Origin: Nostoc commune NIES-4072
GTDB lineage: Bacteria; Cyanobacteriota; Cyanobacteriia; Cyanobacteriales; Nostocaceae
Reading direction: 5' to 3'
Length of the DNA stretch: 64,000 bases
Assembly (NCBI RefSeq): GCF_003113895.1
Contig: NZ_BDUD01000001.1
Span: 5,514,516-5,578,515 of the forward strand
The position numbers and the translations under genes were made by a program. Below the pieces are notes generated by a model that had not been told where the DNA came from, searched no databases, and saw nothing but the letters and a program-made list of their open reading frames with translations. Shown piece after piece: positions 1-8,584 of the stretch (its first letter is position 1; each line of letters opens with the position of its first letter).

Positions 1-1
1 T

Positions 2-850
2 CTGTGGAACTGGCTAGGGAATTGCTATCGAAAATGGGGTAAATACGAACAAGCTCTTGAGTGTCAAAATCAAGATTTAGCCATCCGTCAGCAGTTGGAT
101 GACCAAGTTAATATTGCTGATGCTTATCGGCAATTAGGAAGGATTTATAAAGATTGGGGTAAATCCGAACAAGCCATCAATTACTTTCAACAAAGCCTCG
201 ACCTTTATCAACAATTAGGCAAAAATAAAAATGTAGCTATATGTTATCGACAACTTGCTTCTTGCCAATGCTTATTAGCAAATCATCATTTAGATTCAAC
301 AAAAATAGTTGATTTACTTGCAGAAGCTGAAAAAAATCTTTGCCAAGCTAGAGAAATAAATACCGCAGGCGAATATCAAGAAAACCTTGCTTACAACTAC
401 ACTACTCTTGGTTTACTCTACTCACAACGTCTACGTTTATTACCTAACCAAGACATATCGATTCTAGAAAAAGCTGCTCTAGTTGAAGAGTATTATTCCA
501 GAGGCTTAACCTATTTTGATGAACTAGGGCAAACAGTAAATAAAGCTGAGGAATCTCTCGATATGGCTCGTGCTTATCTAGAGATAGAAGCTTTAGAAAA
601 CCTGAATTATAGCGAAGAAATTGCTCAAAAATGTCTGCAAATTTTTCAAGAGTATAACCGTCAAAAACTAGAAGCCTCAGCACACAAGTTGTTGGGCGAA
701 ATTTACCTCAAACGTACCCAAAAAAATCAACCAGGTGCAGAAACAATGGCTATCCAGTTTTTAGCCGAAAGTTTGCAAATTTATCGAGATTTAGATTTAC
801 AAGAAAAAGCTCTGGAGGTAGAAAAACTAATAAATATTAGCAAAAAATAA
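2..850 (+). CDS. TPR repeat protein, 5' end cut off by the window
   Basis: The frame is open from the first bases of the window, so the gene begins upstream and only its C-terminal 282 residues or so are seen. The visible part carries tetratricopeptide-type helical repeats, with pairs such as YRQLGRIYKDWGKSEQAINY followed by similar units of about 40 residues, then a less regular helical tail ending in LEVEKLINISKK. TPRs are protein-binding scaffolds. In filamentous cyanobacteria this repeat style often forms the C-terminus of large STAND/NB-ARC-type signalling or defence ATPases, but no N-terminal domain is visible here, so that is only a possibility. A TTG inside the frame at 95 could act as a start but gives no reason to prefer it. 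Confidence 0.8.
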   Translation: MWNWLGNCYRKWGKYEQALECQNQDLAIRQQLDDQVNIADAYRQLGRIYKDWGKSEQAINYFQQSLDLYQQLGKNKNVAICYRQLASCQCLLANHHLDSTKIVDLLAEAEKNLCQAREINTAGEYQENLAYNYTTLGLLYSQRLRLLPNQDISILEKAALVEEYYSRGLTYFDELGQTVNKAEESLDMARAYLEIEALENLNYSEEIAQKCLQIFQEYNRQKLEASAHKLLGEIYLKRTQKNQPGAETMAIQFLAESLQIYRDLDLQEKALEVEKLINISKK

Positions 851-1021
851 ATAATAAAAAATATTTATGAATTTTGATAATTTGCATAAGTGCAATTACT
901 AATTGGTTAGTACTTTCTCGTATTGAAATTCTATCTCCCGATTAAAGCCAAACTAAAGTTACCAAGAATATTCTGCATTGAGCGATCGCTCTATCCATCT
1001 AATAGAGATTATATTGCTTAC

Positions 1022-1516
1022 TCAACCTTCATTTACCATATCTAAAATCTGATTGTATAAGGTTGGAGAGACTCTAAACTCTGATGTAGTAATCAAGGCA
1101 TCCATCAACGGTTTGACAGCAACGATGAGATTTTGGTGTTTTGCCTCAATCAAAATACCCAGCAATCCAGTAATCCTCAACCCCAGGCGATTAGCTTCTG
1201 CTCGACCTCGACGCTCATCAATCAATAGTAAATCAGCACTCAGTTCTAAGGCAAGAGCGATCGCCTCAGACTCTCCAGCGTCTAATCTCACCTCATATCG
1301 AAGTCGTTCGACAATCTCACGGCTTGCAACTTGTCGAATTTCCAGCCAAGAAGCAGTTTGAACTTCAGAGGTTCCAGGAACGGGAGGATCGATATCGGTA
1401 AGCTCACAATATACCGCTTCGGGAATGGTGACTTGAGTGTAGAGTTGAGGCAGAAGTTGCAAGTGTTGAATTGCTGCCAAATTTGTGATTGCTGACGTAT
1501 CGCTGATAACAATCAC
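1022..1516 (-). CDS. DUF3368 PIN-like toxin of a type II toxin-antitoxin pair
   Basis: The 164-residue protein starts MIVISDTSAITNLAAI, the acidic N-terminal motif of the PIN-like DUF3368 family, and carries later acidic clusters (ELTDIDPP, RLDAGESEAIALA, DLLLIDERRGRAEA) that fit a PIN-type metal site. Such proteins are predicted ribonuclease toxins. Its start overlaps the stop of the upstream UPF0175 gene by 4 bases (ATGA), so the two are translationally coupled in antitoxin-toxin order. Family assignment is by recalled motif. The nuclease role is known for PIN relatives and inferred here. Confidence 0.85.
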   Translation of the reverse strand: MIVISDTSAITNLAAIQHLQLLPQLYTQVTIPEAVYCELTDIDPPVPGTSEVQTASWLEIRQVASREIVERLRYEVRLDAGESEAIALALELSADLLLIDERRGRAEANRLGLRITGLLGILIEAKHQNLIVAVKPLMDALITTSEFRVSPTLYNQILDMVNEG

Positions 1517-1761
1517 AGCCTTCCAAGTTCTCGCAGATTTTTCAAATCCAATTCAAAATCCTCTACCTCATAGGAGTAGAGAGGGATGTTTCGCTGCTTG
1601 AGGAGTTGGCGAAAACTATTGGGTTGCATATCCGCTAGCTGACTGGCGTAGCCTATCGTTAAGCGTCCTGTCTGGAATAGGAACAGCGCAATTTCTTGAC
1701 AAAACTCGCTTGGGGTGAGATGAGATGCTTGGAGAATTTCGTCTGAGATTACAACACTCAT
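1513..1761 (-). CDS. UPF0175 family antitoxin
   Basis: This 82-residue protein has the UPF0175 pattern: a helical N-terminus (LTPSEFCQEIALFLFQTGRLTIGYASQLADMQPNSFRQLLKQRNIPLYSYEVEDFELDLKNL) ending in the typical YSYEVEDFELDL. UPF0175 proteins are DNA-binding antitoxins, with a helix-turn-helix-like segment around residues 35-55, usually paired with DUF3368 toxins, as here. It is the promoter-proximal gene of the pair and probably represses its own promoter. Confidence 0.88.
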   Translation of the reverse strand: MSVVISDEILQASHLTPSEFCQEIALFLFQTGRLTIGYASQLADMQPNSFRQLLKQRNIPLYSYEVEDFELDLKNLRELGRL

Positions 1762-1825
1762 AACAAGGCTAGTTTACCGATTGTATTTTTAGGGTAGCCC
1801 AAGAAACGTCAACTCGTAGAGGTAA

Positions 1826-1855
1826 GGGGCTGGGGATTGGGGACTGGGGACTGGG
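1826..1855. repeat. Short tandem repeat (GGGGACT/GGGGATT type)
   Basis: A run of near-identical 7-8 base G-rich units (GGGGCT, GGGGATT, GGGGACT, GGGGACT) sits between two toxin-antitoxin pairs. This is the STRR type common in heterocystous cyanobacteria. Confidence 0.8.
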
Positions 1856-1947
1856 AAGAAGGAATAAAGGTGTACTGAGTTTTGTTCAAAAATCAAATAT
1901 GAGTCCTATAGGTGCTTCTTAGTTGCAATTATTGAATTGCTTGGTAA

Positions 1948-2166
1948 TCAGGCAATTTGCAGCGTGCTAGGTTCAGGAATAGATTCACCTTCTACTTGCC
2001 AAGCTTCCAAGTACATTTCAATCACTTCTTCGCCATTACGAATAGCTTCCTCACGAGTTTTGCCATGAGTGCAAGGCATAATAACGCGATCGGCAAACTC
2101 TGGAATTGTGACTAGGAAAAGCTGATCTTCATCAGACCATTGAAGAATCATACTGTATCGATTCAT
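1948..2166 (-). CDS. hicB: HicB family antitoxin
   Basis: The 72-residue protein reads MNRYSMILQWSDEDQLFLVTIPEF followed by HGKTREEAIRNGEEVIEMYLEAW, the partially RNase H-like fold of the HicB antitoxin. It has no obvious C-terminal DNA-binding domain, so it is the short form. It binds and neutralises the HicA mRNA interferase. Its start overlaps the hicA stop by 4 bases; the order is toxin first, common for HicAB. Its 3' side runs into the tandem repeat at 1826-1855. Confidence 0.9.
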   Translation of the reverse strand: MNRYSMILQWSDEDQLFLVTIPEFADRVIMPCTHGKTREEAIRNGEEVIEMYLEAWQVEGESIPEPSTLQIA

Positions 2167-2387
2167 AAATCCTTCTTCTCCCTTAACTCTTGGAGTTCAG
2201 TCAATAAACTTGCGAACTGTTTTTCTAGGTAGATTGGCACATCGTCTCCATCCTTACCAGGAATTGTTAGCGTTTTTTTGAGTAAAGGATGTAGCCAACG
2301 CTCATGACTACCTTTACCACGCTTAGGCAGATAAACGAATCCTTCACACCCAATTTGAGCTTTTAATTCCCGAATTTTCCTGGGCAT
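2163..2387 (-). CDS. hicA: HicA family mRNA interferase toxin
   Basis: This 74-residue protein has the HicA double-stranded-RNA-binding-like fold, with the catalytic histidine in KGSHERWLHP and the strand-forming LTIPGKDGDDVP segment. HicA enzymes cleave mRNA independently of translation. It is a little longer than the shortest HicA proteins and overlaps hicB. The imperfect leader repeat at 2411-2478 lies 24 bases upstream of its start and probably contains its promoter. Confidence 0.9.
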   Translation of the reverse strand: MPRKIRELKAQIGCEGFVYLPKRGKGSHERWLHPLLKKTLTIPGKDGDDVPIYLEKQFASLLTELQELREKKDL

Positions 2388-2410
2388 GGATTTTGTCTAC
2401 AATTACAATC

Positions 2411-2478
2411 ATGAAGCTTTAATGAATAATACACAAATAGTTAATTATTATCGCTTATTTCAAATGAATGATAAATCC
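2411..2478. repeat. Leader repeat copy A, upstream of hicA
   Basis: A 68-base segment closely resembles 3124-3193, which lies directly upstream of brnT. Shared blocks include ATGAAG, AATGAA, AATACA, CAGTTAA or TAGTTAA, TTATCGCTTATT, ATGAATGA and AAATCC. Both copies have the same orientation relative to the toxin gene they precede. The repeat may hold a promoter or operator, or mark the edge of a mobile cassette. Confidence 0.75.
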
Positions 2479-2605
2479 TGCGATCGCACTTCTCATTCTG
2501 GAATATTTAAGATTGTGAGTGCAAGAATATGTTGGGTAAGTCCATCCTTCTACCCAACCTTATATTTTAAAAGTAAGTGGTAGACCGTTCGCTGTAAAGT
2601 TATTG

Positions 2606-2884
2606 TTAGCTTGCGCCTTGATCGCCACTGTTTTCAATGTAACGGCGCAAAACTGAGTTAATCAGTGTTTTGTACTCTGCACCTTGTTTACGAAACCACG
2701 TTATCACTTCTGAATCTAACTCAATCAGGTCACTAGCTCGTGTTGCGGGAATCCTCAGCGTGGCATTTTCAAAAAACTCATCGCTCAATGGTGGGATGTC
2801 TGAGTAATCAATGTCCTCATCCGTCATCGCCTCTAATGCAGCCCAATCAGTACGTGAGGTATTGTTCAAGTCGTTGACGCTCAT
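2606..2884 (-). CDS. brnA: BrnA family antitoxin
   Basis: This 92-residue protein has an acidic N-terminal half (EAMTDEDIDYSDIPPLSDEFF) and a ribbon-helix-helix-like C-terminus (LIELDSEVITWFRKQGAEYKTLINSVLRRYIE), the usual BrnA/CopG layout. BrnA binds the BrnT ribonuclease and the promoter of its own operon. Its start lies inside the 3' end of brnT, a 38-base overlap, so translation is coupled. Confidence 0.88.
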   Translation of the reverse strand: MSVNDLNNTSRTDWAALEAMTDEDIDYSDIPPLSDEFFENATLRIPATRASDLIELDSEVITWFRKQGAEYKTLINSVLRRYIENSGDQGAS

Positions 2885-3125
2885 ATCGGTTTGCCCTTCG
2901 TGCTGAGATAATGCGGACTATGTTGTTCTGGCGTTCTGTCCAAACGACAACCGCTACACCGTTGCCTAAAAAGCCCATTCCGATCCAGCGATCTTCGCCA
3001 TAATCAAAACGCTCATCAAGCTCAATCAGCATGGAATTATTAAACATTCCGGGGACATCTGCAAAATCAATTCGATGTTTACGAATATTTTCAAGATTCT
3101 TTGTTTCGTCCCACTCAAACTGCAT
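2847..3125 (-). CDS. brnT: BrnT family ribonuclease toxin
   Basis: The 92-residue protein begins MQFEWDETKNLENIRKHRIDF, the signature of BrnT, and carries the C-terminal RIISARRANRYERQRLEQY motif that is part of its RelE-like active surface. BrnT toxins cleave RNA and halt translation. The start codon lies at the edge of the leader repeat copy 3124-3193. It is the third toxin gene in about 2.1 kb. Confidence 0.9.
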   Translation of the reverse strand: MQFEWDETKNLENIRKHRIDFADVPGMFNNSMLIELDERFDYGEDRWIGMGFLGNGVAVVVWTERQNNIVRIISARRANRYERQRLEQYLTY

Positions 3126-3193
3126 GAAGGCTCAATGAACAATACATAAACAGTTAAGTCCATTATCGCTTATTGCAGATGAATGAGAAATCC
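3124..3193. repeat. Leader repeat copy B, upstream of brnT
   Basis: This 70-base segment is the partner of 2411-2478. It aligns with about a dozen mismatches and one 2-base gap, and touches the brnT start codon. It lies in the gap between brnT and aat. Confidence 0.75.
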
Positions 3194-3201
3194 ATTTATT
3201 T

Positions 3202-3777
3202 TTATAGTAAAAAACAGCGACGTTCCAATGCTTGCTTAAGTAAAACTTGATATTCTTCATCCCCAACCCGATAAGCCCCAAACCTCTCCAAATGTGGATT
3301 CATCATTTGGCCATCAAAAAACACAAATTTCCTCTGACGCAATCTTTCCACCAACTTTACCATCGCTACCTTCGAGCCTTCAGGAATCCGGTAAAACATC
3401 GACTCGCCAATGAAAGCCCCACCAATAACAATCCCTAAAATTCCCCCAGCTAACTCGTCACCCTGCCAAGTTTCAAAACTAAAAGCATAACCACTCTGGT
3501 AAAGTAGCCAGTAAATCTTTTGTAATTCCGGTGAAATCCAAGTTGTCTCTCTGTCAGCACACCCAGCCACCACAGCTTGAAAGTCCCGATTAATAGCCAC
3601 ACTAAAACGTTCTTGATTCAGGACACGCTGCAAAGACTTAGGGTAGCGAAACCGTTCATCCAAAGGAATAAAAGTTCGATCGCGACTTCCGTACCAACTC
3701 AGGCGATCGCACTCATCAGCCATGAGAAAATAGCCTTGTGCATAACCCTCAACAATAGCCGCGATATCATATTCCAT
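3202..3777 (-). CDS. aat: Leucyl/phenylalanyl-tRNA--protein transferase
   Basis: Aat moves leucine or phenylalanine from charged tRNA to the N-terminus of proteins with basic first residues, marking them for ClpAP through ClpS. The protein shows the family blocks [50 protein letters not shown] and [17 protein letters not shown] start it at the ATG at 3777 (191 residues, MEYDIAAI), which matches where short cyanobacterial Aat proteins begin; an upstream in-frame start at 3825 would add 16 unlikely residues. It is divergent from the small gene at 3885. Confidence 0.93.
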   Translation of the reverse strand: MEYDIAAIVEGYAQGYFLMADECDRLSWYGSRDRTFIPLDERFRYPKSLQRVLNQERFSVAINRDFQAVVAGCADRETTWISPELQKIYWLLYQSGYAFSFETWQGDELAGGILGIVIGGAFIGESMFYRIPEGSKVAMVKLVERLRQRKFVFFDGQMMNPHLERFGAYRVGDEEYQVLLKQALERRCFLL

Positions 3778-3884
3778 AAATAAATATAAAAAAACACTCT
3801 TAGAAACGCCATTTGATCCTATCAACCATCCTCCGCGTTCCTCTGCGTTTTCCTCCGCGCCCCTCTGCGTTTAAAATAAAAAAA

Positions 3885-4214
3885 ATGACTCAACCAATTC
3901 CCCCCATTACCCTACCACCACCCGAAAACCCTCTTCTCGAAGGTGAATGGTTACGAGAACGCTTACAACGCTGGCTAGATACAGAATTTATCCCCGAAGC
4001 AGTTAACCAAAACATTGCCCAACGAGCCGCACAGATTTTTGTGCGTCAACGGATGGAAGGAGAAAACGACCTTGGCTCTCTGGTAATTGCCATTGTCACA
4101 GAGATGCAGTCGTATGATTTTTCCAATAGCTTCTATGGAGAGTTTGCGATCGCTAACGCCGTCAGCGATCTACTCTTAGAAAGTCTGGGAATTGATAAGT
4201 GTTGTGGTCAATAA
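3885..4214 (+). CDS. Conserved cyanobacterial hypothetical protein
   Basis: I start this at the ATG at 3885, giving 109 residues (MTQPIPPITLPPPENPLLEG); the frame stays open upstream but reads through low-complexity C-rich DNA. The N-terminus is proline-rich and the rest is predicted helical (GEWLRERLQRWLDTEFIPEAVNQNIAQRAAQIFVRQRMEGENDLGSLVIAIV shown in part). It has no signal peptide, no membrane segment and no known catalytic motif. I recognise the style of a small conserved cyanobacterial protein but not a function. Confidence 0.7.
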   Translation: MTQPIPPITLPPPENPLLEGEWLRERLQRWLDTEFIPEAVNQNIAQRAAQIFVRQRMEGENDLGSLVIAIVTEMQSYDFSNSFYGEFAIANAVSDLLLESLGIDKCCGQ

Positions 4215-4221
4215 TAAATAG

Positions 4222-4302
4222 TTAGGAGTTAGAAGTTAGGAGTTAGGAGTTAGGTTTGTCTCAATTAATAACTCATCACTCATAACTCATCACTCATAAC
4301 TT
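4222..4302. repeat. Short tandem repeats between convergent genes
   Basis: Units of GTTAGGA type (about 4222-4253) are followed by AACTCATCACTCAT units (about 4268-4302). They fill the gap between the hypothetical gene and rpsN. Confidence 0.75.
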
Positions 4303-4303
4303 T

Positions 4304-4606
4304 TTACCAACTAGACTTAACAACTCCAGGCAAAAGGCCTTCATGCGCCCATTCTCTCAGCACGTTCCGAGACAGTCCAAAATCGCGGTAAACACCTCTA
4401 GAACGACCAGTCAACCAGCAACGATTGCGGTGGCGGGTGGGCGCACTATTCCGGGGTAGCTGTTGAATCTTCCGGTGGACTTCTAGCTTATCTAGGGGAG
4501 ATGCTGCACTTCTGAACTCTTCCAAAAGAGCTTCCCGCTTGTCAGCATACTTTTCTATCAACCTAGTGCGCTTTTTCTCGCGCTCAATCATGCTCTTTTT
4601 TGCCAT
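4304..4606 (-). CDS. rpsN: 30S ribosomal protein S14
   Basis: The 100-residue protein is a full-length S14 of the zinc-free type. It has a basic N-terminus ([20 protein letters not shown]) and the conserved C-terminus [37 protein letters not shown]. The zinc-ribbon cysteines of the short S14 type are absent. S14 helps assemble the head of the small subunit. It is the last gene of a same-strand run serS, rseP, nth, rpsN. Confidence 0.97.
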   Translation of the reverse strand: MAKKSMIEREKKRTRLIEKYADKREALLEEFRSAASPLDKLEVHRKIQQLPRNSAPTRHRNRCWLTGRSRGVYRDFGLSRNVLREWAHEGLLPGVVKSSW

Positions 4607-4682
4607 ATATTCTCTAACTTATTTAAAGACACCGTTTTCCATTCTACAGTTTATCCATCAATTCTGGGGTTACTTGTGTCGC

Positions 4683-5354
4683 TTACCCTACAACCACTGG
4701 TTTATTAGCAGTAGGACATAAATCGGCAAGTTCACAAGCAATGCACACGGGAGAGCGTGCTTTACAAATAGCACGACCGTGATAAATCAGCCGAATTGAC
4801 CAATTCTCCCAATCAGGCTGAGGCAATAAAACCATTAAATCTTGCTCAATCCGAACGGGGTCTTTTTCTTGGGTTAAACCCAAACGTTCGCTAAGGCGCT
4901 TAACGTGAGTATCTACCGTCACTCCAACATTAATGCCATAAGCATGACCCAAAACTACATTGGCTGTTTTCCGCGCCACACCTGGAAGCTTTAATAATTG
5001 CTCCATTTGGTTAGGCACAACAGAGTCAAATTCGCTAACAATCATCCGACAGGCAGCTTGAATGTTCTTAGCTTTATTGCGATAAAACCCTGTTGAACGC
5101 ACCAAGTCTTCTAATTCTACCAAGTCAGCGATCGCTAAACTCTCAGCATCAGGAAACCGATCAAATAAAGCTGGTGTAACCTTATTCACCCGCTCATCAG
5201 TACACTGAGCCGAGAGAATCGTTGCCACCAACAATTGTACTGGCGTTGAGTAGTTCAAAGAGCAAGTAGCATCTGGATAAAGACGCTTTAGCCGAGCTAA
5301 AATTTCTATCGCCCGTTGCTTCAAAGGTAAAACTTCCTTTTCCCTATTCCCCAC
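4683..5354 (-). CDS. nth: Endonuclease III
   Basis: This base-excision repair enzyme removes oxidised pyrimidines and nicks at abasic sites. The 223-residue protein has the helix-hairpin-helix with catalytic lysine (KLPGVARKTANVVLGHA), the catalytic aspartate in VDTHVKRLSERLGL, and the C-terminal [4Fe-4S] cysteines CKARSPVCIACELADLC. The ATG used is the only clear one, but the first residues (MGNREKE) are encoded by the end of a short tandem repeat at 5338-5374, so the native start may lie a few codons later. It ends 76 bases before rpsN. Confidence 0.96.
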   Translation of the reverse strand: MGNREKEVLPLKQRAIEILARLKRLYPDATCSLNYSTPVQLLVATILSAQCTDERVNKVTPALFDRFPDAESLAIADLVELEDLVRSTGFYRNKAKNIQAACRMIVSEFDSVVPNQMEQLLKLPGVARKTANVVLGHAYGINVGVTVDTHVKRLSERLGLTQEKDPVRIEQDLMVLLPQPDWENWSIRLIYHGRAICKARSPVCIACELADLCPTANKPVVVG

Positions 5355-5374
5355 TCCCTACTCCCCACTCCCTA
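5338..5374. repeat. Short tandem repeat spanning the nth start
   Basis: CCCTATTCCCCACTCCCTACT-type units fill the 23-base gap to rseP and enter the first codons of nth. Confidence 0.7.
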
Positions 5375-5377
5375 TTT

Positions 5378-6478
5378 TCACTGGAATAATTTTTGTACCC
5401 ACTCCAATTGGCTAGTTAATTGAGTAGTTTCTTTGACTATCAGAAAAATTCCTAACCCTAAGAGTAACACCAAACCGGTTTGCATTACACCTTCTTGAAT
5501 CCGGGCTGGTACAGGCTTACCGCGTAAACCTTCAATCAGCAGAAAAGCGAGTTGTCCGCCATCCAAAGCTGGCAAAGGCAAAATATTGATAATAGCCAAG
5601 TTAATGCTGATAATTGCCGCAAAAGACAACAGATTTGCGCTATTGTCTTCAGCTAATTTTGCACCGATTTTGACAATATTAACTGGCCCAGAAACTTGTC
5701 CGGCAGTTTGTTGAAAGTTGGTAATTAACTGCCCAAAACCACTGAGTGTACCAACAAATAATTGTTGAAACCTGTTAGCAGCAATGCCAAAAATTTCAAA
5801 AGGACTATTAGGACGGCGATAAACTGCTGTAGCATTGGGACTAAGTGCTACACCAACTACTCCTTTACCATCGGCTCCCAGTTTTGGCGTTAATTTCAGA
5901 GTTTGTTGTTGGTTATCACGCAGAATTTTCAGTTCGATTTGCTGATTGGGATGAGTTTGAATTTCTTTTGTCAGCAACGGAGTTGACTTTTCAGAAGCCG
6001 GGAGTTCTTGACCGTTAACAGCCAGAATAATATCTCCTTCCCGAATTCCTGCTTGATAAGCAACAGATTCCTGATTAACAGGCTGTACGGCGACACCAGC
6101 TTTATAGGTTAATTCCTTGGGAATACCGACGATACCCAATTGCAGAACCAACACTAAATAGGCAAATATTAAATTTGCGATGACTCCGGCACTGATAACA
6201 ATCGCCCTGTCTAAAACTGGACGGTTACGTAGTAGATTTGGGTCATTGGGTGGAACATCGCTATCGGGGTCATCATCGGGAAAGCCCACAAAGCCGCCCA
6301 AGGGAAAGGCGCGGACAGCATATTCAGTTTGCTTTCCTTGATACTTAAGAAGAACTGGGCCAAAACCCAAAGAAAAGCGGTTAACGAGAATGCCTTGAGA
6401 ACGGGCTGCAACAAAATGTCCCAACTCGTGTACCAAGATTAAAACAGCCAAAACTGCGATCGCTGCTAAAACTGACAT
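5378..6478 (-). CDS. rseP: Site-2 protease RseP (M50 family)
   Basis: RseP is a membrane zinc protease that cuts transmembrane segments, such as anti-sigma factors, after a first cleavage. The 366-residue protein has the zinc motif HELGH at residues 17-21 in the first membrane helix, a PDZ domain around 125-205 (GIREGDIILAVNGQEL), and the second metal motif NILPLPALDGGQL in a later helix. It lies between serS and nth on the same strand. Its substrates in this organism cannot be told from the sequence. Confidence 0.95.
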   Translation of the reverse strand: MSVLAAIAVLAVLILVHELGHFVAARSQGILVNRFSLGFGPVLLKYQGKQTEYAVRAFPLGGFVGFPDDDPDSDVPPNDPNLLRNRPVLDRAIVISAGVIANLIFAYLVLVLQLGIVGIPKELTYKAGVAVQPVNQESVAYQAGIREGDIILAVNGQELPASEKSTPLLTKEIQTHPNQQIELKILRDNQQQTLKLTPKLGADGKGVVGVALSPNATAVYRRPNSPFEIFGIAANRFQQLFVGTLSGFGQLITNFQQTAGQVSGPVNIVKIGAKLAEDNSANLLSFAAIISINLAIINILPLPALDGGQLAFLLIEGLRGKPVPARIQEGVMQTGLVLLLGLGIFLIVKETTQLTSQLEWVQKLFQ

Positions 6479-6523
6479 AGAGTAAATTAGTGAAAATATT
6501 AAGCTATAGTTATCTCCATTCTA

Positions 6524-6577
6524 ATTGGGCATTGGGCATTGGGCATTGGGCATTGGGCATTGGGCATGGGGCATTGG
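6524..6577. repeat. Tandem repeat of ATTGGGC units
   Basis: About seven copies of a 7-base unit (ATTGGGC) fill the gap between rseP and serS. STRR type. Confidence 0.9.
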
Positions 6578-6595
6578 TAAAAGACAAAGGACTAA

Positions 6596-7876
6596 TTACA
6601 ATACTTCACGTCCCAAATAAGGTTGCAGCGCTTCTGGTATCCTTACCGTCCCATCAGGTTGTTGATAATTCTCCAAAATTGCTGCCATAGTCCGTCCCAC
6701 AGCCAAACCTGAACCATTGAGGGTATGTACGAACTGAGTGCCTTTCTTCCCCGCCTCTTTGAAGCGAATATCAGCCCGTCGCGCCTGGAAATCTATAGTA
6801 TTGGAACAGCTAGAAATTTCGCGGTATTTGCCAGAAGAAGGCAACCAAACCTCTAAATCATAAGTTTTGGTAGAGGCAAATCCCAAATCTCCAGTACTTA
6901 AATTTACTACTCGGTAAGGCAACTTCAACGCCTGTAAAATTGCTTCTGCATTCCCTACCAATTTCTCCAGTTCATCAAAAGATGTGCTGGGTTCGACAAA
7001 TTTCACCATTTCCACCTTGTTAAATTGATGGAGGCGAATTAATCCCCGCATATCGCGCCCATAGCTACCAGCCTCGCGGCGAAAACAGGGAGTAAAAGCA
7101 CAGTGATAAATAGGTAAGTTTTCAGCAGCGAGAATTTCACCTCGATAAAGATTTGTAACTGGAACCTCCGCCGTTGGAATCAGCCACAAATCATCATCAG
7201 CGCATTTAAAGCTTTCTTCCGCAAACTTGGGTAACTGACCAGTCGCCGTCAAAGACTCGGTATTAACTAATAGAGGCGGACTGACTTCCACATAACCCGC
7301 TTGAGTATGGAGAGACAGCATAAATTGAATTAAAGCCCTTTCCAATGCCGCACCAGCGCCTATCAATGTCACAAAGCGACTTTGGGCAACTTTCACAGCC
7401 CGTTCAACATTGAGAATACCTAGCTTTTCGCCAATTTCCCAGTGAGGGAGAATATTCGGATTTTGGGGAATGTACTCATCACCCCAACGCCGCACTTCTA
7501 CGTTATCTTCCTCATTTTTACCAAGGGGTGTAGAGTCGCTTGGTAAGTTAGGAAGTGCTAACACAAGTTGAGCAATTTTAGCTTTAAGGTCTTTTTCTTG
7601 GGGTTCCAGTTCACTCAACGTAGCTTTGACAGAGTTACCTTCATCCCGCAAAGCTTGAATTTCTGGGTCTTGAGGATTTATCCCAGATTTAATCTTTTGC
7701 CCGACAATTTTACCAATTTCGTTGCTACGAGCTTGGAGTTGACTGCGCGTTCCCTCAAGTTCCCGTTGTTGCCGATCTAATTGTAAAATCGGTTCGATGT
7801 CGTATTTACCACTACGACTATCCAATCGTTCTTGAACTAATTGCGGATTTTCCCGTATTTGCTTGATATCCAGCAC
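6596..7876 (-). CDS. serS: Seryl-tRNA synthetase
   Basis: The 426-residue class II synthetase charges tRNA-Ser. The N-terminal antiparallel coiled coil spans roughly residues 30-105 and binds the long variable arm of tRNA-Ser. The catalytic core shows motif 2 ([20 protein letters not shown]) and motif 3 ([19 protein letters not shown]). Length and ends fit the family. It is the first gene of the serS-rseP-nth-rpsN run. Confidence 0.97.
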   Translation of the reverse strand: MLDIKQIRENPQLVQERLDSRSGKYDIEPILQLDRQQRELEGTRSQLQARSNEIGKIVGQKIKSGINPQDPEIQALRDEGNSVKATLSELEPQEKDLKAKIAQLVLALPNLPSDSTPLGKNEEDNVEVRRWGDEYIPQNPNILPHWEIGEKLGILNVERAVKVAQSRFVTLIGAGAALERALIQFMLSLHTQAGYVEVSPPLLVNTESLTATGQLPKFAEESFKCADDDLWLIPTAEVPVTNLYRGEILAAENLPIYHCAFTPCFRREAGSYGRDMRGLIRLHQFNKVEMVKFVEPSTSFDELEKLVGNAEAILQALKLPYRVVNLSTGDLGFASTKTYDLEVWLPSSGKYREISSCSNTIDFQARRADIRFKEAGKKGTQFVHTLNGSGLAVGRTMAAILENYQQPDGTVRIPEALQPYLGREVL

Positions 7877-8008
7877 AGATTTTTCTCAGTTTTTAGCCTA
7901 TTATCTTCCAGTCAACATTTCAGCAGCATATAGCCAATTATGCACCCAAGTCAAAAGAGGGGGATAAGGAGAGAAGAACCTAGTAATTCTTGACTTTTGA
8001 CTCCTAAA

Positions 8009-8584
8009 CTAAAGTCGGTTGATGCGATTGAGTAGCCAAAGTGATGCTAACAGTCCAGCAAAGTGGGCTTGTAAGGTCTGGATATTTGCTAAAACCACAA
8101 ACATATCTAAACCACTGATAATCGCTTGATTAGCTTGGGCAGAAAATATTAATTGACCTTGAGACAAAGCCCTAAGCGTAAAACTACCTACAATTGCTTG
8201 CGCCCCTAATAGAGTTAACAATATTCCCGCCAAATTAACCCATAATCCTAAGCGTAACACTTGTACAGTCTCACTTTTCCGGGGGCGGTTGCTGGGATTA
8301 GAAGATTGGAGTTGATTGCCAATTCTGGTGTAACGGTAAGCTAAATAAATGCCTCCACCCAATGCCAAAAGTCCACAAACTTCTAATAAGACACCAAAAC
8401 CTGTTCCCGCATTATTAGTACTACCAATATTCCGACCAAAAAGGCTGTTTGCCAGCAAAATTACGCCAGAAACTACACCTAAAGCTAACTGAATCCAGAA
8501 GCTACTCCAACCTAAAAGACGAAATATTTGGGCAATTGCCCGTAGAGTTGAGGAAGATGATGGGGCATCGGGAGTTTGTGACAT
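8009..8584 (-). CDS. DUF3611 family membrane protein
   Basis: This 191-residue protein has four predicted membrane helices (about 25-45, 65-85, 112-135, 155-185) and the DUF3611 opening IAQIFRLLGWSSFWIQLALGVVSGVILL. The family occurs in cyanobacteria and plastids; its function is not established to my knowledge. It lies 132 bases upstream of serS on the same strand and may have its own promoter. Confidence 0.85.
   Translation of the reverse strand: MSQTPDAPSSSSTLRAIAQIFRLLGWSSFWIQLALGVVSGVILLANSLFGRNIGSTNNAGTGFGVLLEVCGLLALGGGIYLAYRYTRIGNQLQSSNPSNRPRKSETVQVLRLGLWVNLAGILLTLLGAQAIVGSFTLRALSQGQLIFSAQANQAIISGLDMFVVLANIQTLQAHFAGLLASLWLLNRINRL

Noticed and set aside
2386..2583. 65-codon plus-strand frame antisense to the hicA leader
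   Set aside because: It covers the leader repeat and has no coding character.
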